Of a stretch of DNA of 46,011 nucleotides, positions 26,887 to 35,728 are shown in pieces. The stretch is from the NCBI GenBank assembly GCA_002471275.1, contig DKPQ01000022.1, positions 536 to 46,546 of the forward strand. Reading direction: 5' to 3'. The notes beneath the pieces were generated by a model, which had not been told where the DNA came from, ran no database searches, and saw only the letters and a list, made by a program, of their open reading frames with translations. Numbering within the stretch: the first letter of the stretch is position 1; each line of letters opens with the position of its first letter. The DNA comes from Flammeovirgaceae bacterium UBA7330. Its GTDB lineage: Bacteria > Bacteroidota > Bacteroidia > Cytophagales > Cyclobacteriaceae. Made by a program: the position numbers and the translations under genes.

Positions 26887-26894
26887 TATCTTTG
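26887..26894 (+). promoter_or_regulatory. Candidate -7 element (TATCTTTG)
   Basis: The octamer fits the TAnnTTTG consensus and ends 20 nt before the ATG of the PspC-like gene. No good -33 TTTG is seen at the usual distance. Confidence 0.35.
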
Positions 26895-26914
26895 CAACAA
26901 AACAGGAGTTTTCG

Positions 26915-27124
26915 ATGCAGGAATTAATTGAAAAATATGCATTCGGTGTATGCACCAGACTTGGAGAGAAATTTCGTATTCCGACGTCCAGCATACGTTT
27001 ATCCTTCATTTATGCGTCATTTTTAACTTTTGGCTCACCTATTATTCTTTATCTGGCATTGGCTTTCATCATGAACTTTCGCAAAATGCTAAGGAGACGA
27101 AACAATACCATCTGGTATTATTAA
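26915..27124 (+). CDS. PspC-domain-like small membrane protein
   Basis: The protein has 69 residues: a short polar start (MQELIEKYAFGVCTRLGEKF), SSIRLSFIYASFLTFG, then a hydrophobic PIILYLALAFIMNF helix and a basic tail. The order of a GVCxRLGE start and RLSFIY followed by a glycine and a membrane helix is the PspC pattern. PspC proteins respond to envelope stress, but many Bacteroidota copies are stand-alone and uncharacterised. The stop overlaps the convergent glycosyltransferase stop through the palindrome TTAA (27121-27124). Confidence 0.75.
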   Translation: MQELIEKYAFGVCTRLGEKFRIPTSSIRLSFIYASFLTFGSPIILYLALAFIMNFRKMLRRRNNTIWYY

Positions 27125-28107
27125 AGTTTAGAAAACTTATTTTTTCTGCCAATATAGTAAAGAATTAGTATCCATTTATTACCTCCCAACCTACGGGGAA
27201 CACGTTTTGGCTTATTTCTTTTCCTGAAATGGAGGCTAATGGATCGATAGAAGTCCTGATTTGCCCGCATTATCGCTTTAAAATGATCCCAGGACCACAT
27301 ACTGATGGCAGCCAATATGTCCAGGCCGACTCTCATCATCAATACGAAAACCAGGTGAGGTAAGGGAAGATTTTTACATAATACAATGAGACTGTTCCGG
27401 AAATTTAGATAGGTCTTGTTTGATGAACCATATTTAAGTGTACCACCGCCGACATGGTATACAACCGACTGAGGAAGACAAATGGCTTTTTTATCCTCCT
27501 GGTAGATCCTCCAGCAGAGATCAATCTCTTCCATGTGAGCGAAAAAATCTATATCAAATCCCCCAAGTGCCTGAAAAGTAGACGTACGGACCATCATACA
27601 CGCTCCGGAAGTCCATAGCACATCTATTGGATCATCATACTGGCCAAGGTCCTCTTCTGTCTGGTGTAAAATCCGTCCCCGACAAAAAGGATAGCCCAGG
27701 AAATCAACAAAACCACCGGCTGCTCCGGCATGTTCAAATTGATCTTTATTATTGTATGACAATACTTTTGGCTGACAGGCCACATATTGGGGATGGTCAT
27801 CCAAAAATCGAAGCATGGGTTCTATCCAATTTTCCGTGACCTCCACATCGGAGTTTAACAAAATGTAATATTCCGAATCAATTTGCTCGAGGCCCAGGTT
27901 ATACCCTTCGGCAAATCCGTGGTTTTCTTTCAGCTGAATTGTATTTACTGCTTCCTGTGTCTCCAGAAATTTCAAAGAATCATCCGTAGATCCATTGTCA
28001 ATGACATAGATGGAGGCAAGAGGACTCCATTGAATCAGCGTAGGCAGGAATTTCTTTAAGTGATCGGCTCCGTTGTAGTTAAGGATTGCTACAGCGACTC
28101 TACTCAC
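27121..28107 (-). CDS. Glycosyltransferase family 2 protein
   Basis: This 328-residue protein has a GT-A fold: it begins VAVAILNYNG, then YVIDNGSTDDS (34-44), and LLNSDVEV with Asp87 in the nucleotide-sugar/metal motif. GGFDIDFFAHMEEIDLCWR follows as the usual rhamnosyl-like GT2 acceptor segment. The C-terminal 60 residues hold a hydrophobic stretch and a basic tail. It transfers a sugar from a nucleotide donor, probably for surface polysaccharide. It begins 1 nt after ybaB, last in the hisS run, and its stop overlaps the PspC-like gene. Confidence 0.9.
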   Translation of the reverse strand: MSRVAVAILNYNGADHLKKFLPTLIQWSPLASIYVIDNGSTDDSLKFLETQEAVNTIQLKENHGFAEGYNLGLEQIDSEYYILLNSDVEVTENWIEPMLRFLDDHPQYVACQPKVLSYNNKDQFEHAGAAGGFVDFLGYPFCRGRILHQTEEDLGQYDDPIDVLWTSGACMMVRTSTFQALGGFDIDFFAHMEEIDLCWRIYQEDKKAICLPQSVVYHVGGGTLKYGSSNKTYLNFRNSLIVLCKNLPLPHLVFVLMMRVGLDILAAISMWSWDHFKAIMRANQDFYRSISLHFRKRNKPKRVPRRLGGNKWILILYYIGRKNKFSKL

Positions 28108-28108
28108 C

Positions 28109-28441
28109 TTACATTAGGTTATTAAGGTCCAGACCCGGGATGTTAGGCATCACACCTTCAGTGGCCTTCTTCAGATATTCTCTCGCCTTTACTTCTACAG
28201 ATTGGATGGCTAAATTCACAGCAGCTATGACAAGATCCTGCATCATTTCTGCATCATCTTTGTTGATGAGGGAGGGGTCAATCTGGAGAGAAACGACCTC
28301 TTTGCGTCCGTTGACGACTACCTTTACAAGCCCTCCACCAGATTCAGCTTCAGCGGTCACTGACCCCAGTTCCTCCTGAGCTTTCTTCATTTTTTCCTGG
28401 ACCTCTTTGACCTTGCCCATCATTTTCATCATATCAAACAT
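28109..28441 (-). CDS. YbaB/EbfC nucleoid-associated protein
   Basis: The protein is 110 residues, the normal YbaB length. It starts FDMMKMMGKVKEVQEKMKKAQEEL, then has a glycine-rich turn (SGGGLVKVVVNGRKEV) and a helix with LINKDDAEMMQDLVIAAVN, and ends PNIPGLDLNNLM. YbaB dimers bind DNA with little specificity. Elsewhere the gene often sits beside dnaX/recR, but here it lies between the CHU_C protein gene (8-nt gap) and the glycosyltransferase gene (1-nt gap). Confidence 0.95.
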   Translation of the reverse strand: MFDMMKMMGKVKEVQEKMKKAQEELGSVTAEAESGGGLVKVVVNGRKEVVSLQIDPSLINKDDAEMMQDLVIAAVNLAIQSVEVKAREYLKKATEGVMPNIPGLDLNNLM

Positions 28442-28449
28442 ATCGGACT

Positions 28450-30063
28450 CTATTTTTTTATTAATGCAAACGTACCAACTTGTACGAGTTCTTCGCCATC
28501 AGGGCTGGTAAATTTAATCTCATAGGTATATGATCCTTCGGGTGCCGGTTCGTCATTAATAAAGCCGTTCCAGCCAAGACTTAAGTTGTCAGTGAAGTGG
28601 ATCTGTTGCCCCCAGCGATTAAAAATACTAACTTCTGCGCTATTGTTGTCCAAACCAAAGAATTCAAGCCTGTCATTCAGGCCATCATTATTGGGTGTGA
28701 AAGCAGTTGGTACATAAATACGATATATAAAGCGAGTGGTTACTTCATTGGAGTAAACAGGGTCGCTCACTTCAGCAAACCAATGGCGAGATCTGATATG
28801 TTGTATACTGCCAATGTTAGCAGATAGTCTGATCTGTTGATCAAAATTTACTACTTCTACCACAGTGCTGTCCTCGCTGTAGAAGATCAGTTCCCGCGCG
28901 GTTTCTGACAGCTCGTTGATGGGGTCTTCCAGTTCGAGCCTGATTTCATTGACTTCATAGTTTCTGTCTGTGATGGAAAGAAATGGTGGCATGACGACTG
29001 CCGAATCAAGAATTGATTCACAACTATCGATCATGACCAGTCTGTAGGTATTGTTTCCGGCAGAAGGGTAGGTAGTGGATGCGTTGATTGTGTCAATGGA
29101 TGAATTAACACTGATGTTTTTGGCGATGACATCCTGAAAAGATTGATTGCTGAAAACAATCGCTACCCGACTACCAGCATAGCTGGCATAGGCATTGGAG
29201 AGGTACTCAAATTGTGAAGCTGGTATGGTGCCGCAGTAATCGTTCCCATTGATGATGGTGTTTGAGCATGCCTCGACTGTGTTGATTCTTAAGCAATAAT
29301 CCAGAAAACCGGGATTGTCCACGTCTCTAATCGTTATCGGACTGGAAATAGGCCCCTCGTAGAGGGTAGTATAAGCACCGTTGTTGAAGGCAATCTCTAC
29401 CTGGTATTTGACATTGGGTAGTACTGTGCCATTCACGGTGACATCAAAAAGCGTCCCACATGTTTGTGTCAAAGTTGCACTGCTAACATTGGCAGGAACT
29501 ATGGAATTGTTGAGCACAATTGACTTGAAGGTGCTGCCACAGTTTGGGTAGGAATCGTTATAAAATCCTTCAACGAGTACCTGCACATTGTTTGTCGGGT
29601 AGGTGAATGTAGGGAAGGGGTCACCAGGGATATAGTCTATCGAGTCATTGTTGGTGAAGTGGATTCTATAAAAATCATAGATACTTTCTGTGATGTCCAC
29701 CTGTACGGTCTGAGATCCACATTCATAGATTTCAAATTGAGGTGAAGTGTTTGGCAATACTTCGAAAATAAGTGTGTCGGTTTTGGGAGTCACAGTTTCC
29801 TGGGTCAGCTGGACGATCTGATAGATTCCGGGATCAGTGTAGGTGTAGAATGTATCGTTGACGTCAAAAAGGCCTTGTATATAATAATATGAATTGGTAA
29901 ATCCCGAAAAGGTGGGTGATGTGGTAACTGAGACAGTAACCCCTTCACATCCCCGCTGATAAGCTATGGAGAACCGTCCAAGCTGACTGGTATTCTGTGC
30001 CTGAGAAGCCCAATGCATGAGCATCAGCATCAATATGCCATATTTTCTCAGAATTGATTGCAT
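28450..30063 (-). CDS. Gliding-motility-associated C-terminal domain (T9SS type B) protein
   Basis: This 537-residue secreted protein has a signal peptide (MLMLMHWASQAQ). The central part is a chain of beta-sandwich, PKD-like segments with several Cys residues. The end is a CHU_C/type B sorting domain: YRIYVPTAFTPNNDGLNDRLEFFG, then VSIFNRWGQQIHFTD, GWNGF, APEGSYTYEIKF. It is therefore predicted to be exported through type IX and placed on the surface, perhaps in adhesion or gliding. It lies 31 nt after hisS and 8 nt before ybaB, an unusual operon context for a surface protein. Confidence 0.92.
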   Translation of the reverse strand: MQSILRKYGILMLMLMHWASQAQNTSQLGRFSIAYQRGCEGVTVSVTTSPTFSGFTNSYYYIQGLFDVNDTFYTYTDPGIYQIVQLTQETVTPKTDTLIFEVLPNTSPQFEIYECGSQTVQVDITESIYDFYRIHFTNNDSIDYIPGDPFPTFTYPTNNVQVLVEGFYNDSYPNCGSTFKSIVLNNSIVPANVSSATLTQTCGTLFDVTVNGTVLPNVKYQVEIAFNNGAYTTLYEGPISSPITIRDVDNPGFLDYCLRINTVEACSNTIINGNDYCGTIPASQFEYLSNAYASYAGSRVAIVFSNQSFQDVIAKNISVNSSIDTINASTTYPSAGNNTYRLVMIDSCESILDSAVVMPPFLSITDRNYEVNEIRLELEDPINELSETARELIFYSEDSTVVEVVNFDQQIRLSANIGSIQHIRSRHWFAEVSDPVYSNEVTTRFIYRIYVPTAFTPNNDGLNDRLEFFGLDNNSAEVSIFNRWGQQIHFTDNLSLGWNGFINDEPAPEGSYTYEIKFTSPDGEELVQVGTFALIKK

Positions 30064-30094
30064 GAATTACTAAGGAAACGTAATGATAAGATGA

Positions 30095-31447
30095 TTATTC
30101 GGCCTTTAATAGCTTTATCAGCTCTGAAAGTGCCAAAGAATGCTGCTGACCTGTTTTCATCTGTTTCACTGTGTATACCCTGGTTTTTACCTCTTCTTCA
30201 CCGATGACTATAACGTAAGGTATATCGATTTTATTAGCGTAGTTAAACTGCTTATTTATTTTAGCCAGATCCGGGAACAACATGGCCGGGATCTGGTTTG
30301 CCCTGAGTTCACTGAGCAGGTCCATTCCATGCACAAAAGATTTTTCGTCGAAATGAGTAATCAGAGCCTGTGCGCTTACTTTGAGGCTATCCGGGAAGAG
30401 CCCCTTTTCTTCCAATACGTCGTATATCCTGTCAAGGCCAAAGGAAATGCCAATCCCTGATACGTCCGGGAGACCAAATACACCCGTAAGGTCATCATAC
30501 CTGCCACCTCCACAGATGCTTCCAATCTTTACGTCCTGGGCCACCACTTCAAAGATGATGCCTGTATAGTAGTTGAGACCACGGGCAAGACTTAGATCCA
30601 GGGATACGTTTTCACCGGAGTCTTTCAAATACCTGAAGTAGGTTTTCACTGTTTCTATACCAGGATTTTCCGGTAGTAAGGCTTCGATGCCTTCCAGCTT
30701 TTGCATATTATTCCAGTCCTGGCCCAATAAATCAAACAATTGGACGAGCTTTTCTGCATCTGCTCCCAGGTTATTCAACTCTTCGGTTACTTTTTCATGG
30801 CCAATTTTATCCAGCTTATCTAATGCGGTGCAAAATTGGATTTCTTTTGTGGCCAGCCCACACCATTGAGCGAGCCCAAACAATAATTCCCTATGATTGA
30901 TCTTGATAAGATAGTTGGGATATCCCAAACTCTTAAAGACATCTTGTATGAGCCTGGTGAGTTCCACCTCGCTAAATACTCCTTTGGTGCCAATGATATC
31001 GGCATCACATTGATAAAACTCTCTATATCTGCCTTTTTGAGGCTTATCGGCACGCCAAACAGGTTGGATTTGAAACCGCCTGAATGGGAAAGCCAGGTCA
31101 TTTCTGTTCTGAACCACAAATCTTGCAAAAGGGACGGTAAGGTCATACCTGAGTCCTTTTTCAGCTATGGATGGAAGAACATGTTGACTGCCTTGCTCAA
31201 AGTCTTCCTGGGAAACTTTCTGAAGATAGTCCCCCGAATTCAGGATTTTAAACAACAATTTGTCACCTTCTTCGCCATATTTCCCCATCAAAACAGATAA
31301 ATTTTCCATGGCTGGTGTCTCAATCTGAGAGAACCCATAGTTGAGAAAATGGGCCTTTATGCTGCTTATGATATGATTTCGCTTCGCCGATTCTGCCGGA
31401 CCGAAATCTCTTGTGCCTTTTGGTGTGTTAGGTTTTTTGTTTGACAT
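30095..31447 (-). CDS. hisS: Histidine--tRNA ligase
   Basis: The enzyme is 450 residues from the ATG at 31447; a TTG six bases upstream is rejected. It is class II: PKGTRDF at the N-terminus, motif 2 around FRRFQIQPVWRAD, the HisA motif LARGLNYYTG and motif 3 GISFGLDRIYDVLEE. A C-terminal anticodon-binding domain follows. The reaction charges tRNA-His. It is the first gene of a minus-strand run with the CHU_C protein, ybaB and glycosyltransferase. Its start faces the H1-like gene across a 68-bp gap that holds a strong plus-strand promoter. Confidence 0.97.
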   Translation of the reverse strand: MSNKKPNTPKGTRDFGPAESAKRNHIISSIKAHFLNYGFSQIETPAMENLSVLMGKYGEEGDKLLFKILNSGDYLQKVSQEDFEQGSQHVLPSIAEKGLRYDLTVPFARFVVQNRNDLAFPFRRFQIQPVWRADKPQKGRYREFYQCDADIIGTKGVFSEVELTRLIQDVFKSLGYPNYLIKINHRELLFGLAQWCGLATKEIQFCTALDKLDKIGHEKVTEELNNLGADAEKLVQLFDLLGQDWNNMQKLEGIEALLPENPGIETVKTYFRYLKDSGENVSLDLSLARGLNYYTGIIFEVVAQDVKIGSICGGGRYDDLTGVFGLPDVSGIGISFGLDRIYDVLEEKGLFPDSLKVSAQALITHFDEKSFVHGMDLLSELRANQIPAMLFPDLAKINKQFNYANKIDIPYVIVIGEEEVKTRVYTVKQMKTGQQHSLALSELIKLLKAE

Positions 31448-31455
31448 GAACAAAT

Positions 31456-31487
31456 TTTGGACAAAACTAACTAAAAGCGTAGATTTG
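31456..31487 (+). promoter_or_regulatory. Bacteroidota-type promoter for the H1-like gene
   Basis: The -33 element TTTG (31456-31459) and the -7 element TAGATTTG (31480-31487) are separated by 20 nt, an excellent match to the Bacteroidota housekeeping consensus. The start codon at 31516 lies 28 nt beyond. On the other strand, TAGTTTTG (complement of 31462-31469) could be the -7 for hisS. Confidence 0.75.
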
Positions 31488-31515
31488 CGCTCGTTTACAA
31501 GGAAATCATCTAGAA

Positions 31516-31875
31516 ATGGCTGTTACCAGATTAGAAAGAAAATTAAAGAGAGACCGAGCAAAGTCTAAGCGTAGGATTGCAACAATGAAAAGGTTGAATG
31601 CAATGCCTCCAGTGAAAAATATTGATATCGAGGCGATCAAAGCTGAGTTTGAGCAGAAGAAGGAGGCACCAGCCAAAAAAGCTGAGGAACCTAAAGCAGA
31701 AGCTCCAAAAGCAGCGGCTAAAACTGAAGCAAAAGCTGAAGTAGCTGAGCCAAAAGAAGCTCCAGCAAAGAAGGAAGTTGCAACCAAAGAAAAAGCAGCT
31801 CCAAAAGCGAAAGCTACCAAAAAAGCTGAGCCTAAGGCTAAAGCAGAGAAGCCAGCGAAAAAAGAAGATAAGTAA
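31516..31875 (+). CDS. Histone-H1-like Lys/Ala/Glu/Pro-rich protein
   Basis: This 119-residue protein has two parts. Residues 1-48 are a basic N-terminal region (RLERKLKRDRAKSKRR, then MKRLNAMPPVKNIDIEAIKAEF) that looks like a conserved folded head. Residues 49-119 are low-complexity repeats of AK, AEP and PKA type (for example KAEEPKAEAPKAAAK), like the tails of histone H1 and Hc1-type proteins. That suggests non-specific binding to DNA or RNA, but a ribosome-associated role is also possible. A clear promoter precedes it. A stem-loop at 31886-31909, inside the 3' end of the convergent ydcF-like gene, could act at its 3' end. Confidence 0.8.
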   Translation: MAVTRLERKLKRDRAKSKRRIATMKRLNAMPPVKNIDIEAIKAEFEQKKEAPAKKAEEPKAEAPKAAAKTEAKAEVAEPKEAPAKKEVATKEKAAPKAKATKKAEPKAKAEKPAKKEDK

Positions 31876-31879
31876 TTGG

Positions 31880-32638
31880 TCATATGTAGCCTGCAATCTT
31901 GTAGGCTACCATTCCAATCCATTCTTTGATAAGCATGCTCCAGTTAGCCAGGGCATGCGGACTTGGTAAGATCCAGGCAATATCCCACGCAACATAGCTA
32001 CTCCTAAAATCTACGGGGTAGGGGACCACGTGGATCTTTTCTTTTGCAAAGCAAGCCAGAGACCTTCGCATATGGAAGGCCGAGGTGATCAACAGATGCT
32101 TTCTGTCCTCCAACGAATATTGTTTTAAGACTGCTGCTGTATTTGCAGCATTTTCATGGGTATTTCTCGAATTGTATTCAATGATGATGTCTTCTTCAGG
32201 GAATCCATTGGTGATCAGGAAAGATTTAAGTACCTCACTTTCTTTGAATTCCTGATCCAGAATTGAACCTGAGCCCCCGGTAATCAGGATCTTCCGAATG
32301 AATCCCTGCTTGTATAAGACCATGGCTTCAGTAAATCGGTCTCCTGCTTCACCAACATGCATTTGATCTTCCAGGTCCGGATTATGGCTCAATGCTCCCG
32401 TCAGTACGATCCCAACTTCCATCAGTGGGAGGTTTTCTTTTGGTGAGGCCGATCGTTCCCAATTATGCATCACATAGTTGCATAGCAAAGGGTTTGAGAA
32501 AATCACAAAAACGAGGATCCCTGCTCCCAGAAAAGCTTTTGAGCGTTTCCTGAAAAACAATCCACAGAGCAACAAAATGAAGACCCACAATATCGGTTGA
32601 ATTATGAAATTGAGAATCTTGGAAAGAAAGAAGAACAT
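31880..32638 (-). CDS. YdcF/ElyC/SanA family protein
   Basis: This 252-residue protein has two N-terminal membrane helices (IIQPILWVFILLLCG and FLGAGILVFVIFSNPLL) and then a DUF218 domain: VGIVLTGA, GDRFTEAMVLYKQG, ILITGGSG, EYNSRNTHENAANT and LLITSAFHMRRSL. The family includes ElyC and SanA, linked to peptidoglycan precursor or envelope integrity in E. coli. It follows the ABC transporter gene by 4 nt and is likely cotranscribed. Its end faces the H1-like gene 4 nt away. Confidence 0.87.
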   Translation of the reverse strand: MFFFLSKILNFIIQPILWVFILLLCGLFFRKRSKAFLGAGILVFVIFSNPLLCNYVMHNWERSASPKENLPLMEVGIVLTGALSHNPDLEDQMHVGEAGDRFTEAMVLYKQGFIRKILITGGSGSILDQEFKESEVLKSFLITNGFPEEDIIIEYNSRNTHENAANTAAVLKQYSLEDRKHLLITSAFHMRRSLACFAKEKIHVVPYPVDFRSSYVAWDIAWILPSPHALANWSMLIKEWIGMVAYKIAGYI

Positions 32639-32642
32639 ATGA

Positions 32643-35636
32643 TTAGCGTCTTTTCAACCCCGAAAGTAATATTTTTAGCCAGTTGAAGTAAAGGGCAATA
32701 AACATAATGATTGTCATCACCCATATCACTACAATATTAAAAATAGGGGTTGGATATAAGTTTCCAAACAGTTGTTTTTGGGGCTGGAAAAACTGTGCTC
32801 TAAAATCCAGGGCATGATCAGTGAATTCCGGATCCATATAGATAGGGTAGATCTTTTGGATCAGGTGATTGTTATGCTCAAGTATCCTGTGTTCTGTTGC
32901 CGTATTTTTCACCATGAAGCTGATGGCTTCATTTTCATGGTCTCTGCGAAGCTCATTCAGCATGGCTTCCTTCTCAGGCGTAGAGGTAAGACTTTTGAGT
33001 AAGTCATTTTTCTCGCCATTCGCTGCATTGAAGCGCTGATAATAATATCTTTTCAGGTCTGAAATAAACTTTATCGCTTCGTCATGCACTGTAGGTGTAA
33101 AGGCATCCCCGTTCAATGAATCCAGTTCTGGGAAATGGTTGAAACCAATCTTAGACAGCTCTTTGGTGAATTCATTTTTTACAGTTTTTAACCGGTATAG
33201 CGCATCTTTCTTTTCTTTATCCGTCCCACTGCGGAGGTGATGGTTGGCGTACTCTAGATCTGCCGTCAGTCGTGGCAGCAGGTAAGTGGTTTTAAATTCA
33301 GACTCTGCCAAGATCTTGTCCTGTGGATAAAACTGACTGGCAAAATCATTGTTGACAAACTGATGAACAGCCAGCCCTTCAAAAGCCCATCGGGAGGTCA
33401 TAATCTCTCCGATCATGGGCACCTTGTCTTCTGTTGTGATTAATGGGTTTAGTTTGTCAAAGCTCACAACCACACCACTCAGGATGATCTGAGGGATAAT
33501 CAGTAAAGGGATCAGAATATAAACAGTCACTGCAGATTTGAAGGCAGCTGAGATGATGAGCCCAAGTGTATTGGCAAAGCATGAGACAGAAAATAAAGTG
33601 AGCCAGAAAACGAGGGTCATGCCTTTTACTCCCATGATCAATTCACCCAGTATCACAAAGGATAGTGTCTGTATAGCAGAAAGGGTAAATAGTATGAATA
33701 CCTTTGAAAAGAGATAGCTCAGCCTGCTCAGATGTAGGAATTCTTCGCGCTTCAATACCTTCCTGTCCCTGATAATTTCCTCGGCACTGACCGTGAGGCC
33801 CATAAATAACGCCACAATCACACTCATGAAGAAGAACACAGGAATGTTTAGGTTTTCTTTGAAGTGGTAGACAGCCGTATCTTCAGGCATGTACCTGATA
33901 ATGAAAGATAGCAGGATAGCCAACAAAGGCCCTTCCAGCAAATTGATGGTCAGATACTGGCGATTGGTAATCTTTGACTTAAAATCCCGGATGGTAAAAG
34001 TCTTCCATTGGCTTAGCTTGCTCGGAATCTCAGAGGTCTTTTGGGGTGTGGCGTCAGCTTCGGTAATTTCAGTAGCTTCAAGATGTTCCTGATATATCTG
34101 CCACCATTCTTCAGGAGTAATTTTTCGCTTTTTAGTGAAGTTACCAAACTCATTAACCACTTTGGATTCTATGATATTGAAGATCTGCTCAGGACCATTG
34201 TTTCGTCCCTGATCCACGATTTTAACGGCTCTTTTGAAATAGGGGACCGCTTCAGCTGGGTTACCATAGTAGATCTGGTAACCACCTACGTCCAGAATCA
34301 GCAGGTTGTCAAACATCCGGAAGATCTCTGCAGACGGTTGATGGATCACCACAAAAACGAGTTTCCCCTTCAGGGCCAACTCTTTCAACAGGTCCATGAT
34401 ATTTTCAGAATCCCGGGATGACAGGCCACTCGTAGGCTCATCTACAAACAAAACCGATGGCTCTCTCAATAGTTCCAACCCGATGTTCAATCTTTTCCTT
34501 TGTCCGCCTGAAATAGTCTTGTCGAGTGGGGATCCGACTTTCAGGTTTCTGGTTTCGAATAACCCCAGCGACTCCAGGGTATGATTAACAAGTTCTTTTA
34601 GTTGTTGATCACCCAGGTTTTTGAAGCACAGCTTGGCAGCAAAATACAGGTTGTCAAAAACAGTTAACTCCTCAATGAGCAGGTCATCCTGCGGGACATA
34701 TCCAATAACACCTTCAACCTTTTTCTTTTCGCGATGGATGTCAATACTGTTGATTCTTACTTCTCCTTTGGTTGGTGTTTCGTTCCCATTCAACACATTC
34801 AACAGCGTGGATTTTCCTGCACCACTACCACCCATCAGAGCGATGAGTTTGCCAGACTCTTCCTGCACATTAATGTTGAACAGTCCTGTCTTCCCGTTTC
34901 TGAACTTGAAAGAGACGTCTTTGGCAACAAAGGTGAGCTTGTGTTCATCAGACAGGTCTCTGAATAAGCCAACCACCTCTGAATGATAGATGGCTGAATT
35001 TTGGAACTTGATTGCACTCCCGGTACTGAAATTATAGATCTTGTCTGTCCTCATGATCTCCCCATTCAGCAGGATGTTTTTCTCACCCATATATTTCAGG
35101 AAGTAAAGATCTACTTCGGGGATATTCAGTACGAATATAAAGCCATCTACTTCTTCATTGATCAGGTGTTTACATGCTGGATTTATTGGTTGCTTACCAT
35201 CGTCAATAATGAGTACGCTCGATGAAGTGATTTTACTTCTTTCCTGATGTATAATGAAAGCCTTGATCAGATCAATGATATCCTTGGGGACATTCAGGAA
35301 GTCACCAATCATGTACAACAATTGGTTTTCGCGTTCTGTGACCACGCCATCTGCTGCGATGAGGATAACGAGGTTGAGAATGACCACTACCTTTTGCTGA
35401 GCAGTTTGCTCAAAATTGATCTGGTCGCAGATCTTTTTAATGTTTTTTGAGAGGTCTACATTCTGTTCTTCAGAAACCAGCTTGTTAAAGATTTGCATGT
35501 ATTTCCTGGCAGTCTCCTGGTCTACAGATTCTCTCAGGAAGTTTTGAATGAATGTGCGTTCCTCTTCGGAAACAGCATCTTCTGAAGCGACAATTGCCAG
35601 GAGTCTTAGGATTGCATTGAGAACTTCTTCACTCAT
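32643..35636 (-). CDS. ABCG-type ABC transporter with N-terminal TerB-like and FHA-like domains
   Basis: The protein is 997 residues in one chain. Residues 1-130 resemble a TerB-like helical domain. Residues 140-225 are a beta-rich, FHA-like segment (KNILLNGEIMRTDKIYNF). The ATPase follows: Walker A GGSGAGKST (269-277), signature ISGGQRKRLN (375-384), Walker B VLFVDEPTSG (395-404) and the H-loop His432. After a linker come about six membrane helices (about 560-760), a long soluble region (about 770-940) and a last helix. This nucleotide-domain-first half-transporter order is the ABCG layout, so it probably forms dimers. The substrate is unknown. It is the first gene of a pair with the YdcF-like gene. 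Confidence 0.88.
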   Translation of the reverse strand: MSEEVLNAILRLLAIVASEDAVSEEERTFIQNFLRESVDQETARKYMQIFNKLVSEEQNVDLSKNIKKICDQINFEQTAQQKVVVILNLVILIAADGVVTERENQLLYMIGDFLNVPKDIIDLIKAFIIHQERSKITSSSVLIIDDGKQPINPACKHLINEEVDGFIFVLNIPEVDLYFLKYMGEKNILLNGEIMRTDKIYNFSTGSAIKFQNSAIYHSEVVGLFRDLSDEHKLTFVAKDVSFKFRNGKTGLFNINVQEESGKLIALMGGSGAGKSTLLNVLNGNETPTKGEVRINSIDIHREKKKVEGVIGYVPQDDLLIEELTVFDNLYFAAKLCFKNLGDQQLKELVNHTLESLGLFETRNLKVGSPLDKTISGGQRKRLNIGLELLREPSVLFVDEPTSGLSSRDSENIMDLLKELALKGKLVFVVIHQPSAEIFRMFDNLLILDVGGYQIYYGNPAEAVPYFKRAVKIVDQGRNNGPEQIFNIIESKVVNEFGNFTKKRKITPEEWWQIYQEHLEATEITEADATPQKTSEIPSKLSQWKTFTIRDFKSKITNRQYLTINLLEGPLLAILLSFIIRYMPEDTAVYHFKENLNIPVFFFMSVIVALFMGLTVSAEEIIRDRKVLKREEFLHLSRLSYLFSKVFILFTLSAIQTLSFVILGELIMGVKGMTLVFWLTLFSVSCFANTLGLIISAAFKSAVTVYILIPLLIIPQIILSGVVVSFDKLNPLITTEDKVPMIGEIMTSRWAFEGLAVHQFVNNDFASQFYPQDKILAESEFKTTYLLPRLTADLEYANHHLRSGTDKEKKDALYRLKTVKNEFTKELSKIGFNHFPELDSLNGDAFTPTVHDEAIKFISDLKRYYYQRFNAANGEKNDLLKSLTSTPEKEAMLNELRRDHENEAISFMVKNTATEHRILEHNNHLIQKIYPIYMDPEFTDHALDFRAQFFQPQKQLFGNLYPTPIFNIVVIWVMTIIMFIALYFNWLKILLSGLKRR

Positions 35637-35665
35637 TTTCAGTCATTAGGGTTAGGCGGAAAAAC

Positions 35666-35697
35666 AAAAAGCATTGAAAAAATATTCAATGCTTTTG
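35666..35697 (-). terminator. Intrinsic terminator after the 297-aa lipoprotein gene
   Basis: Arms around 35667-35678 and 35685-35696 form an AT-rich 12-bp stem with a 6-nt loop, and the minus strand continues into a T-rich run. It lies between the lipoprotein gene and the ABC transporter gene, so the two are separate transcripts. Confidence 0.8.
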
Positions 35698-35728
35698 TTC
35701 GATTTAGAATAGGTTGGTTGTCAAAGTT

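Noticed and set aside
31886..31909. Stem-loop as a terminator of the H1-like gene
   Set aside because: It lacks a T-tract and is inside the coding end of the convergent YdcF gene, so I left it as a remark.
31506..31922. Long open frames antisense to the H1-like gene
   Set aside because: They are hydrophobic low-complexity mirror images of the Lys/Ala repeats and have no homology of their own.
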